A stretch of 6,783 nucleotides of DNA from an uncultured Alistipes sp. Its GTDB lineage: Bacteria > Bacteroidota > Bacteroidia > Bacteroidales > Rikenellaceae. Both the position numbers and the translations under genes were made by a program. How positions within the stretch are numbered: the stretch's first letter is position 1; each line of letters opens with the position of its first letter. Of the stretch, positions 1 to 5,195 are shown in pieces. The notes under the pieces were generated by a model, which ran no database searches, was not told the origin of the DNA, and was given only the letters and a program-made list of their open reading frames with translations. Where the stretch lies: positions 1 through 6,783 of the forward strand of contig CAAGGY010000024.1 in NCBI GenBank assembly GCA_900769525.1. Direction: 5' to 3'.

Positions 1-2
1 AG

Positions 3-134
3 CTCCGTGAGAGCTCCTCGTTCGACTATTGGGGTCCTCGTGGCGAGAAGCAGAGCGTCGTCCGCTTTGTAACGAGCTGGGCAACCACCGAGGATGATAT
101 CGACAAATTAGAGCGATTGGTCAAGAAGCTATAA
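3..134 (+). CDS. Threonine aldolase / beta-eliminating lyase family protein, C-terminal fragment
   Basis: The window opens inside this gene, and only the last 43 codons before the TAA stop are present. The visible end reads SVVRFVTSWATTEDDID followed by a Lys/Leu-rich helix ending VKKL. The RFVTSWATTE stretch closely resembles the C-terminal small domain of low-specificity L-threonine aldolases, PLP enzymes that split threonine or allo-threonine into glycine and acetaldehyde in the cytoplasm. The PLP-binding lysine and substrate site lie upstream, outside the window, so activity cannot be judged. A strong terminator follows four nucleotides after the stop, so this is the last gene of its transcript. 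Related fold-type I PLP enzymes share this region less exactly. I call the family with moderate confidence and give no symbol because so little is visible. Confidence 0.72.
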   Translation, partial: LRESSSFDYWGPRGEKQSVVRFVTSWATTEDDIDKLERLVKKL

Positions 135-137
135 AGC

Positions 138-170
138 AAAAAAGGATAGGCAAAACCTATCCTTTTTTTT
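138..170 (+). terminator. Intrinsic terminator of the threonine-aldolase-like gene
   Basis: A perfect inverted repeat, GGATAGG (144-150) and CCTATCC (156-162), encloses the 5-nt loop CAAAA and runs directly into eight T residues (163-170). The six A residues before the left arm can pair with the T tract, lengthening the stem to 13 bp and giving weak bidirectional potential. It starts 4 nt after the stop codon of the upstream gene, the classic position of a rho-independent terminator. Confidence 0.93.
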
Positions 171-231
171 GACATCAATCAGCATAGATGCCGCTCTATC
201 GCAAGCAAATTTCTTGTCAGAAGGGGTTAGA

Positions 232-310
232 TGTGACCTCGATAAAGAGAAAGCCCGGATGGGACATACTAAGCGTATTTCCCATTCGGGCTTACGATTG
301 AGAGGTCACA
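232..310. repeat. Nested inverted repeat between the threonine-aldolase-like gene and rluB
   Basis: Outer arms TGTGACCTC (232-240) and GAGGTCACA (302-310) are exact 9-nt reverse complements. Inside them sit the 14-nt arms 251-264 and 280-293, which pair with one G-T wobble. Inside those, ATAC (266-269) can pair with GTAT (275-278). The arms are separated by short internal loops (241-250 and 294-301). The whole 79 nt can therefore fold into one long, interrupted hairpin on either strand. The right outer arm ends 22 nt from the rluB stop codon, so the structure would be in the 3' untranslated region of rluB mRNA. No coding content is seen in it. Confidence 0.7.
241..293 (-). terminator. Probable terminator of rluB
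   Basis: The inner hairpin (arms 251-264 and 280-293, core AAGCCCGGATGGGA) lies about 40 nt downstream of the rluB stop on the - strand. Read on that strand it is followed by the pyrimidine-rich run TCTCTTTATC (250-241), a fair but not uninterrupted U tract. On the + strand the hairpin is followed by ACGATTGAG, with no U tract, so it suits the - strand transcript. The position supports a terminator role, while the imperfect tail leaves some doubt. Confidence 0.65.
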
Positions 311-332
311 GATGGCCCCTTATCACAAGAAA

Positions 333-1688
333 TTACTCGTATTGACCAGTCTTAAGACGCATAACCTCATCCTTTGTAAGGAATCGCCATGCACCACGCT
401 TAAGATTCTTCTTTGTAAGACCTGCGTAGTAGACACGATCGAGCTTCTGAACGGCGTAGCCGAGGTGCTCGAACATACGGCGCACAATACGGTTACGACC
501 AGAGTGAATCTCCACACCTACAGTACGCTTATCCTCAGATGCGTATGCCACCTCATCAGCAAAGATATCGCCATCCTCCAGGGTAATACCCTCGGTGAGT
601 GAATCCATATCGGCACGAGTCAAAGGCTTATCGAGAGTTACCTGATAGATCTTCTTCTTGTGGTATGATGGGTGGGTGAGCTGACGTGTAATGTCGCCAT
701 CGTTAGTGATAAGCAACAAACCGAGAGAGTTCTTATCGAGGCGACCCACAGGATAAACACGCTCACTGCATGCACCACGCACAAGGTCCATAACGGTCTT
801 GTCAGCATGAGGATCGTCGAGTGATGTTACATAACCCTTAGGCTTGTTGAGAACGAGATATACGTTCTTCTCACCCTGAAGGCGCTCATCGTTGAAGCGC
901 ACCTCGTCGGTAGGAAGAATCTTAGTACCAAGCTCAGTTACCACCTGACCATTAACTGTCACAACACCCGCAAGGATAAACTCGTCAGCCTCACGACGTG
1001 AGCATACACCCGACTGCGAGATGAAACGGTTGAGGCGCACCTCACCAGTCTGCTTGTTAGGGTTGTACTTAGGATATGCCTTAGGCTTATCATCACGGCG
1101 AGGTGCTGCGCCACGCTTCTTACCATCTGCAGGGCGTGTGCGGTTATCGCTCTTACGGAAGTCGCCAGAACGCTCCTCGGTGCGACGTGGACGGAAGTCG
1201 CCAGAACGCTCCTCGGTGCGGCGTGGACGGAAGTCGCCAGAACGCTCCTCAGTTCGGCGTGGACGGAAATCGCCAGAACGCTCCTCGGTGCGACGTGGGC
1301 GGAAATCACCAGAACGCTCCTCGGTGCGACGTGGGCGGAAGTCGCCAGAACGCTCCTCGGTGCGACGTGGGCGGAAATCGCCAGAACGCTCCTCAGTGCG
1401 GCGTGGGCGGAAATCCTCACGGTCGCTATTAAAATTATTCTCCTCACGACGGTTATTTGCACGCTCATACTCAGGACGCAAACGGTTGTCTGCAGTAAAG
1501 TGTGGGTTGAATGATGAACGACGTGAAGGAGTTGTTGTCTTAGGACGGAAATCGTTATAACCCTCATTATCGGCCTCACGGCGAGGACGAGGATTGCGCT
1601 CAACACGCTCAGTAGAGCTTACACGCTGACGCTTATCACGAGCAAAACGTGAAAGGTTAGCTGTTGAGTCTGTGTTTTTGTTTTTCAT
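333..1688 (-). CDS. rluB: RluB/RsuA-family rRNA pseudouridine synthase with repetitive Arg-rich N-terminal extension
   Basis: The product has 451 residues, against roughly 230-300 for bacterial RluB/RluF/RsuA enzymes. The excess is N-terminal. Residues 1-91 are basic and low in complexity. Residues 92-175 are seven identical copies of DFRPRRTEERSG. Residues 176-215 are a Lys/Arg/Pro linker. The conserved part then begins: an S4 RNA-binding domain at about 216-262 (VRLNRFISQSGVCSRREAD, then AGVVTVNG), followed by the catalytic domain (YLVLNKPKGYV at about 277-287, and GRLDKNSLGLLL with catalytic Asp318). The family isomerises uridine to pseudouridine in rRNA; E. coli RluB modifies 23S rRNA at U2605. 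The exact target here is inferred, and RluF or RsuA specificity is possible. The ATG at 1688 lies just downstream of a good Bacteroidota promoter, which fixes the start. The tail probably binds RNA or ribosomes nonspecifically, which is inference from composition only. Confidence 0.9.
   Translation of the reverse strand: MKNKNTDSTANLSRFARDKRQRVSSTERVERNPRPRREADNEGYNDFRPKTTTPSRRSSFNPHFTADNRLRPEYERANNRREENNFNSDREDFRPRRTEERSGDFRPRRTEERSGDFRPRRTEERSGDFRPRRTEERSGDFRPRRTEERSGDFRPRRTEERSGDFRPRRTEERSGDFRKSDNRTRPADGKKRGAAPRRDDKPKAYPKYNPNKQTGEVRLNRFISQSGVCSRREADEFILAGVVTVNGQVVTELGTKILPTDEVRFNDERLQGEKNVYLVLNKPKGYVTSLDDPHADKTVMDLVRGACSERVYPVGRLDKNSLGLLLITNDGDITRQLTHPSYHKKKIYQVTLDKPLTRADMDSLTEGITLEDGDIFADEVAYASEDKRTVGVEIHSGRNRIVRRMFEHLGYAVQKLDRVYYAGLTKKNLKRGAWRFLTKDEVMRLKTGQYE
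1156..1415 (-). repeat. Seven tandem 36-bp repeats coding DFRPRRTEERSG inside rluB
   Basis: On the + strand, units begin at 1156, 1192, 1228, 1264, 1300, 1336 and 1372, each 36 nt, followed by a partial eighth copy at 1408-1415. Each encodes the same 12 residues (four Arg, one Asp, two Glu; net about +1). The units differ at a handful of positions (for example GAC/GAT, GGC/GGT, ACC/ACT, CGT/CGC), and every difference I find is synonymous. A related DFRPK occurs earlier in the protein at about residues 46-50, suggesting where the unit arose. The array has no spacers and is in frame throughout, so it is a coding minisatellite. Confidence 0.97.
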
Positions 1689-1719
1689 TGTTTATAAATA
1701 CTTTATAGAAATTAGCCTG

Positions 1720-1750
1720 CAAAGGTAACCATTTTTTTTGCGATTACAAA
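1720..1750 (-). promoter_or_regulatory. Bacteroidota-type promoter of rluB
   Basis: Read on the - strand, TTTG (1750-1747) is followed by exactly 19 nt and then TACCTTTG (1727-1720). This matches the Bacteroidota sigma consensus TTTG-N19-TAnnTTTG at every defined base. Transcription should begin a few nucleotides further, giving a short A/T-rich leader of about 25 nt before the ATG at 1688. No Shine-Dalgarno sequence is visible in that leader, as is common in this phylum. Confidence 0.85.
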
Positions 1751-1787
1751 CTTTTACAAAAATAATACCAAAAACCCCGAAATATAT

Positions 1788-1795
1788 TAACTTTG
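1788..1795 (+). promoter_or_regulatory. Probable -7 promoter element of the MATE gene
   Basis: TAACTTTG fits the Bacteroidota -7 consensus TAnnTTTG on the + strand. No TTTG is found at the expected -33 distance; the region 1751-1780 is only A-rich. The element ends 21 nt before the ATG at 1817, implying a very short leader. It overlaps the in-frame TTG at 1793, which therefore would not be within the transcript and is not a credible start codon. This promoter and that of rluB lie back to back within about 130 nt. Confidence 0.6.
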
Positions 1796-1816
1796 TGGCG
1801 TAAACATTTTATTAGG

Positions 1817-3154
1817 ATGAACAAAGAGATACTTCGCATAGCGATACCAAACATAATTTCGAACATCACGGTGCCTCTAATGGGCATTGCCTCGACTGTG
1901 ATTGCAGGCCACGTTGGTGGCAGCGACGCAGCGACTACAATCGGAGCCTTGTCGATAGGTGTTACCATATTCAATTTTATATACTGGAACACATCGTTTA
2001 TACGCATGGGCACAAGCGGTCTCACTGCCCAGGCCTTTGGCGCAAATCGTAGCCACGAATATACACTAATGTTGTGGCGCTCGCTACTCGTAGCACTCGG
2101 CGTAGGCGTAGTTGCCTTTGCGCTGCAATACCCTATCGGCGAGTTTTCAATACGCTTTATGAGCACCAACGATGCAACACTCGATAGCATTATCGCCAAA
2201 TACTTCTACACTCGCATCTGGGCCGTTCCCGCAGGTATCATGCTCTTTGCCTTTAATGGTTGGTTGACAGGCATGCAGAATGCTGTGATACCTATGAGCG
2301 TGGCCATTGTCGTCAACCTTATACACATCGGTTGTAGCTACCTATTCTCAATCGTCGGCACAATGGGACTTGAGGGCATAGCATTAGGCTCGGTCGTTGC
2401 ACAATGGACGGGTGTGGTTATAATGGTTGTTATCATCGCACTCAAGTATCGCCACAAAATCGAGAGAGTTAGCCTTAGGGAGGTCGTAGATCTTAAGGCT
2501 ATGCGCCAATTCTTCAGCATTAATGGCGACATCATCATCCGCACCTTCTGCCTCGTGGCTGTTTACACCTTCTTCACAAAGGCTTCGGCCGATAGTGGCG
2601 ACAAGAATATCTTGGCCGTGAACGCAATATTGTTGCAGTTCTTCACGCTATTTTCATATATGAACGACGGCTTTGCATACGCTGCCGAGGCACTCACAGG
2701 TCGCTTTATAGGTGCTCGTGACGCATCATCGTTGCGCAGATGTATAAAGCTCTGCCTTATATGGTGCTTTGCTGTGTCGTTCCTATTCATTGGCATCTAC
2801 ATTGGCTGGTGGCGTGACATATTTAATATATTGGTAAGCCCCGAGCAGGGCGATGTCTCTACGCTTATCGGCGTTGCAGAGCAGTATATCGGCTGGATTA
2901 TCGTCATACCTCTTGCCGCAGCACTCCCATTTGTTATGGATGGCATTATGGTAGGAGCTACACGCAGTCGCATTATGCGCAACTCGATGATTTTGGCCTC
3001 ACTTAGCTTCTTCGTGCTTCTATATGGCACACGTTGGATGATTGGCAACAATGCCATCTGGTTAGCATTTTCGATGTATATGCTCCTGCGTGGCGTTTTC
3101 CAATACTACATGTCGCACCGCCTACACGATATCTATCAAGAGGCAGAAGAGTAG
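1817..3154 (+). CDS. dinF: MATE-family efflux transporter, DinF subfamily
   Basis: The product is a 445-residue polytopic inner-membrane protein with about 12 hydrophobic segments, the usual size for MATE cation-coupled multidrug/toxic-compound exporters. It aligns by eye with E. coli DinF along its length: SNITVPLMG and AGHVGG near the N-terminus, RMGTSGLTAQAFGA at about 63-76, INGDIIIR mid-protein, DGFAYAAEALTGR (from Asp284), and DGIMVGATRS with MRNSM in the second half. The substrate is unknown. DinF is SOS-induced beside lexA in E. coli, but neither lexA nor an obvious LexA box is seen here. I chose ATG 1817 over an upstream in-frame TTG at 1793 because the protein similarity begins at MNKEILRIAIP and the TTG lies inside the -7 box. 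No clear terminator follows before the next promoter, so some read-through into the peptidase gene is possible. Confidence 0.87.
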   Translation: MNKEILRIAIPNIISNITVPLMGIASTVIAGHVGGSDAATTIGALSIGVTIFNFIYWNTSFIRMGTSGLTAQAFGANRSHEYTLMLWRSLLVALGVGVVAFALQYPIGEFSIRFMSTNDATLDSIIAKYFYTRIWAVPAGIMLFAFNGWLTGMQNAVIPMSVAIVVNLIHIGCSYLFSIVGTMGLEGIALGSVVAQWTGVVIMVVIIALKYRHKIERVSLREVVDLKAMRQFFSINGDIIIRTFCLVAVYTFFTKASADSGDKNILAVNAILLQFFTLFSYMNDGFAYAAEALTGRFIGARDASSLRRCIKLCLIWCFAVSFLFIGIYIGWWRDIFNILVSPEQGDVSTLIGVAEQYIGWIIVIPLAAALPFVMDGIMVGATRSRIMRNSMILASLSFFVLLYGTRWMIGNNAIWLAFSMYMLLRGVFQYYMSHRLHDIYQEAEE

Positions 3155-3162
3155 GCTTAACT

Positions 3163-3194
3163 ATTGACTTTTACTAAAAAAGTTTGTAAATTTG
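3163..3194 (+). promoter_or_regulatory. Bacteroidota-type promoter of the peptidase-CYTH pair
   Basis: TAAATTTG (3187-3194) matches the -7 consensus TAnnTTTG. ATTG (3163-3166), three of four bases of the -33 TTTG, lies 20 nt upstream. The element sits in the 77-nt gap after the MATE stop and leaves an A/T-rich leader of about 30 nt before the ATG at 3232, with no Shine-Dalgarno match. Confidence 0.72.
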
Positions 3195-3231
3195 CCAGAT
3201 AACGAAATAATAACCAAAACTATTAATATCA

Positions 3232-4620
3232 ATGAAACGACTCTTTACATTGGCCATCACGCTCATGGCCACAGGCACACTTAGCGCTCAGCACCCCGAT
3301 GGTGGTATCAGCGAGGCTATGCTCAACGACATCCGCTCGTCGCACACAATGACACAGGCCGACCGTGCTGCACACAACGCCCTGGCGCAGTCACCTATTG
3401 CAACACTCGCAATCAACGCAGACAACCTCGCAATGATCGACACACACTTCTCGCACCGTGTGAAGACCAAGGGTATCACAGATCAGCACCAGTCGGGCCG
3501 TTGCTGGTTATTCACAGGCCTTAACGTGCTTCGTGCCGACATGATTGAGAAGTACGATATGAGTTCGATGACATTCTCTCACAACTACCTATTCTTCTTC
3601 GACCAGTTGGAGAAGTGCAACCTTTTCCTTCAGGCCGTTATCGACACCAAGAGCCTGCCTATGGAAGATCGTCAGGTGGAGTGGTTGTTCAAGAATCCAC
3701 TTAGCGACGGAGGTCAGTTTACTGGCGTATCCAACCTCATTATGAAGTATGGCGTAGTACCAGCCGAGGTGATGCCTGAGAACTACCAGACAAACAACAC
3801 ATCGCAGATTTCAAACCTCATCTCACAGAAGCTCCGTGAGTATGGCCTCAAGCTCCGTGAGCAGAAGGATCGTCGTGCTCCAGCAGCCCTCAAGGTAGAG
3901 ATGCTCAAGGAGATCTACTCAATGCTCGTGCGTGCATACGGCGTGCCTCCAACAGAGTTTACATGGTCGCTCCGCAACAAGCAGGGCGAGGTGGTAAGCA
4001 CCAAGAGCTACACTCCTAAGTCGTTCTACACTGAGTATTTCGGCGAGCTCGACCTCGAGAAGGACTATGTGATGATTATGAACGACCCTACACGAGAGTA
4101 CCACAAGGTTTATGAGATTGAGTACGACCGCCACGTTTACGACGGTCAGAACTGGGTATATCTCAACCTTCCTATCGACGAGGTTAAGGCACTCGCCATC
4201 GCATCAATCAAGGACAACGCTGCGATGTACTTCTCTTGCGATGTGGGCAAGTTCTTGCTCTCGAAGAAGGGTACGCTCGATGTCAACAACTTCGACTATG
4301 CATCACTACTCGGCGTTGAGTTTCCTATGAACAAGGAGCAGCGTGTACGCACCTTCGCAAGTGGTTCATCACACGCCATGACACTCATAGCCGTAGACCT
4401 CGATGAGAATGGCGAGGCTAAGAAGTGGATGGTGGAGAATAGCTGGGGCGATAAAGCTGGTTGGCGTGGCAACCTCATCATGACAGATGAGTGGTTTGAG
4501 GAGTATATGTTCCGTGTTGTGGTAAACAGAAAGTATATCCCAGCAGAGACTCTTAAGCTCTTGGAGCAGAAGCCAACAATGCTTCCATCGTGGGATCCTA
4601 TGTTTGCTTACGAAGAGTAA
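3232..4620 (+). CDS. Exported C1-family cysteine aminopeptidase (PepC/bleomycin hydrolase-like)
   Basis: The product is a 462-residue papain-fold peptidase of the C1B type. All catalytic elements are visible: oxyanion-hole Gln85 and nucleophile Cys91 in DQHQSGRCWLF, six residues apart as in papain and yeast Gal6; His381 in GSSHAMTL; and Asn403 in VENSWGDKAGW. C1B enzymes are typically hexameric aminopeptidases that trim peptides, with the C-terminal tail reaching the active site. Here the end reads LPSWDPMFAYEE, so the family's WDPM motif is kept, with a few extra residues after it. Unlike cytosolic PepC of Lactobacillales or eukaryotic bleomycin hydrolase, it opens with a signal peptide: MKR, a hydrophobic core, then cleavage probably after LSA (residue 19). 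It probably acts in the periplasm, as no lipobox Cys is present. It shares a transcript with the CYTH gene 9 nt downstream. Confidence 0.9.
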   Translation: MKRLFTLAITLMATGTLSAQHPDGGISEAMLNDIRSSHTMTQADRAAHNALAQSPIATLAINADNLAMIDTHFSHRVKTKGITDQHQSGRCWLFTGLNVLRADMIEKYDMSSMTFSHNYLFFFDQLEKCNLFLQAVIDTKSLPMEDRQVEWLFKNPLSDGGQFTGVSNLIMKYGVVPAEVMPENYQTNNTSQISNLISQKLREYGLKLREQKDRRAPAALKVEMLKEIYSMLVRAYGVPPTEFTWSLRNKQGEVVSTKSYTPKSFYTEYFGELDLEKDYVMIMNDPTREYHKVYEIEYDRHVYDGQNWVYLNLPIDEVKALAIASIKDNAAMYFSCDVGKFLLSKKGTLDVNNFDYASLLGVEFPMNKEQRVRTFASGSSHAMTLIAVDLDENGEAKKWMVENSWGDKAGWRGNLIMTDEWFEEYMFRVVVNRKYIPAETLKLLEQKPTMLPSWDPMFAYEE

Positions 4621-4629
4621 CAAGGCTCT

Positions 4630-5112
4630 ATGGCACAGGAGATAGAACGTAAATTTTTGGTTGTGGGCGAGTATAAACATCTCGCCCACACCTGTAATTA
4701 CATGGTCCAGGGCTACATAGCCTCAGGGCACAGGACAGTGCGTGTGCGCATCAGCAACAACAAGGCATGGCTCACGATCAAAGGCCCATCTCAAGATGGC
4801 GGTCTTACCCGTTTTGAGTGGGAGAAGGAGATTACAACACCCGAAGCCAAGGAGTTACTTCTACTCGCCGAAGGCCCTATTATCGAGAAGCATAGATACC
4901 TTGTTGAGCACCAAGGACACACCTTTGAAGTTGACGAGTTTGCGGGCGAGAATGAGGGTCTTACCATTGCCGAAGTGGAGTTCAAGAGTGCTGACGAGGA
5001 GTTTGCGCGCCCCGAGTGGCTTGGCCGTGAGGTAACGGGCGAAAGACGCTTCTACAACTCTCACCTACGCAACTACCCATACTCAGCTTGGAGCGACGAG
5101 GACAAGCAATAA
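4630..5112 (+). CDS. CYTH-domain protein, probable inorganic triphosphatase (TTM family)
   Basis: The 160-residue cytosolic protein is almost entirely one CYTH (triphosphate tunnel metalloenzyme) domain. The N-terminal metal-binding signature ExExK is intact as E4-I-E6-R-K8. Basic residues expected to hold the triphosphate follow: R38/R40 in TVRVRI, K51 in TIKG, R61, and K87/R89 in IEKHRY. Acidic pairs complete the tunnel: E100/D102 in FEVDEF, E115/E117 in AEVEF. The end (WLGREVTGERRFYNSHLRNYP) resembles short bacterial TTM proteins such as NeuTTM and the Clostridium thermocellum enzyme, which hydrolyse inorganic triphosphate. Class IV adenylate cyclase activity is possible but cannot be read from sequence. 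The ATG follows AAGG (4622-4625) by 4 nt, a short-spaced Shine-Dalgarno-like match, and lies 9 nt from the peptidase stop, so the two are co-transcribed. No biochemical link to the peptidase is evident. Confidence 0.87.
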   Translation: MAQEIERKFLVVGEYKHLAHTCNYMVQGYIASGHRTVRVRISNNKAWLTIKGPSQDGGLTRFEWEKEITTPEAKELLLLAEGPIIEKHRYLVEHQGHTFEVDEFAGENEGLTIAEVEFKSADEEFARPEWLGREVTGERRFYNSHLRNYPYSAWSDEDKQ

Positions 5113-5133
5113 ACGTAGCACTTATGATAAACA

Positions 5134-5170
5134 AAGAGTCCGCCGAGGTTTGCTCGACGGACTCTTCTTT
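5134..5170. terminator. Probable bidirectional terminator between the CYTH gene and oadB
   Basis: Fourteen-nucleotide arms, 5134-5147 and 5153-5166, pair with a single C-A mismatch around the loop GTTTG. On the + strand the stem ends in TCTTCTTTA. On the - strand it is followed by the T-rich CTTTGTTTATC. The hairpin starts 21 nt after the CYTH stop and ends about 30 nt from the oadB stop, the expected place for a shared terminator of convergent genes. A small extra inverted repeat, CGGCT/AGCCG (5176-5187), lies beside it. Confidence 0.85.
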
Positions 5171-5195
5171 ACATGCGGCTAAAGCCGACCCTCTA

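Noticed and set aside
1..11. The 11-mer AGCTCCGTGAG at the left edge recurs at 3830 and 3851, raising the idea of a chimeric join
   Set aside because: It encodes the common Leu-Arg-Glu with preferred codons, and the frame continues smoothly into the threonine-aldolase-like C-terminus, so chance codon reuse explains it.
312..602. A 96-codon + strand open frame opposite the rluB 3' end
   Set aside because: It lies wholly antisense to the conserved catalytic domain of rluB, has no promoter or recognisable motif, and overlaps the 3' end of a convincing gene.
1156..1415. Regular 36-nt repeats resembling a CRISPR array by unit length
   Set aside because: The units abut with no spacers, are in frame in rluB, and encode an identical peptide, so this is a coding tandem repeat.
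959..1606. Long repetitive open frames on both strands over the N-terminal half of rluB (also + strand 1021-1560 and 1103-1432)
   Set aside because: A 36-nt repeat unit without stops stays open in several frames at once. Only the 333-1688 frame continues into conserved S4 and catalytic domains.
1793..1816. TTG start giving the MATE protein eight extra N-terminal residues
   Set aside because: It overlaps the likely -7 promoter box, and family similarity starts at the ATG at 1817.
3167..3183. ACTTTT/AAAAGT inverted repeat after the MATE stop as a terminator
   Set aside because: The six A/T-rich base pairs are too weak, there is no U tract, and the sequence lies in the spacer of the next promoter.
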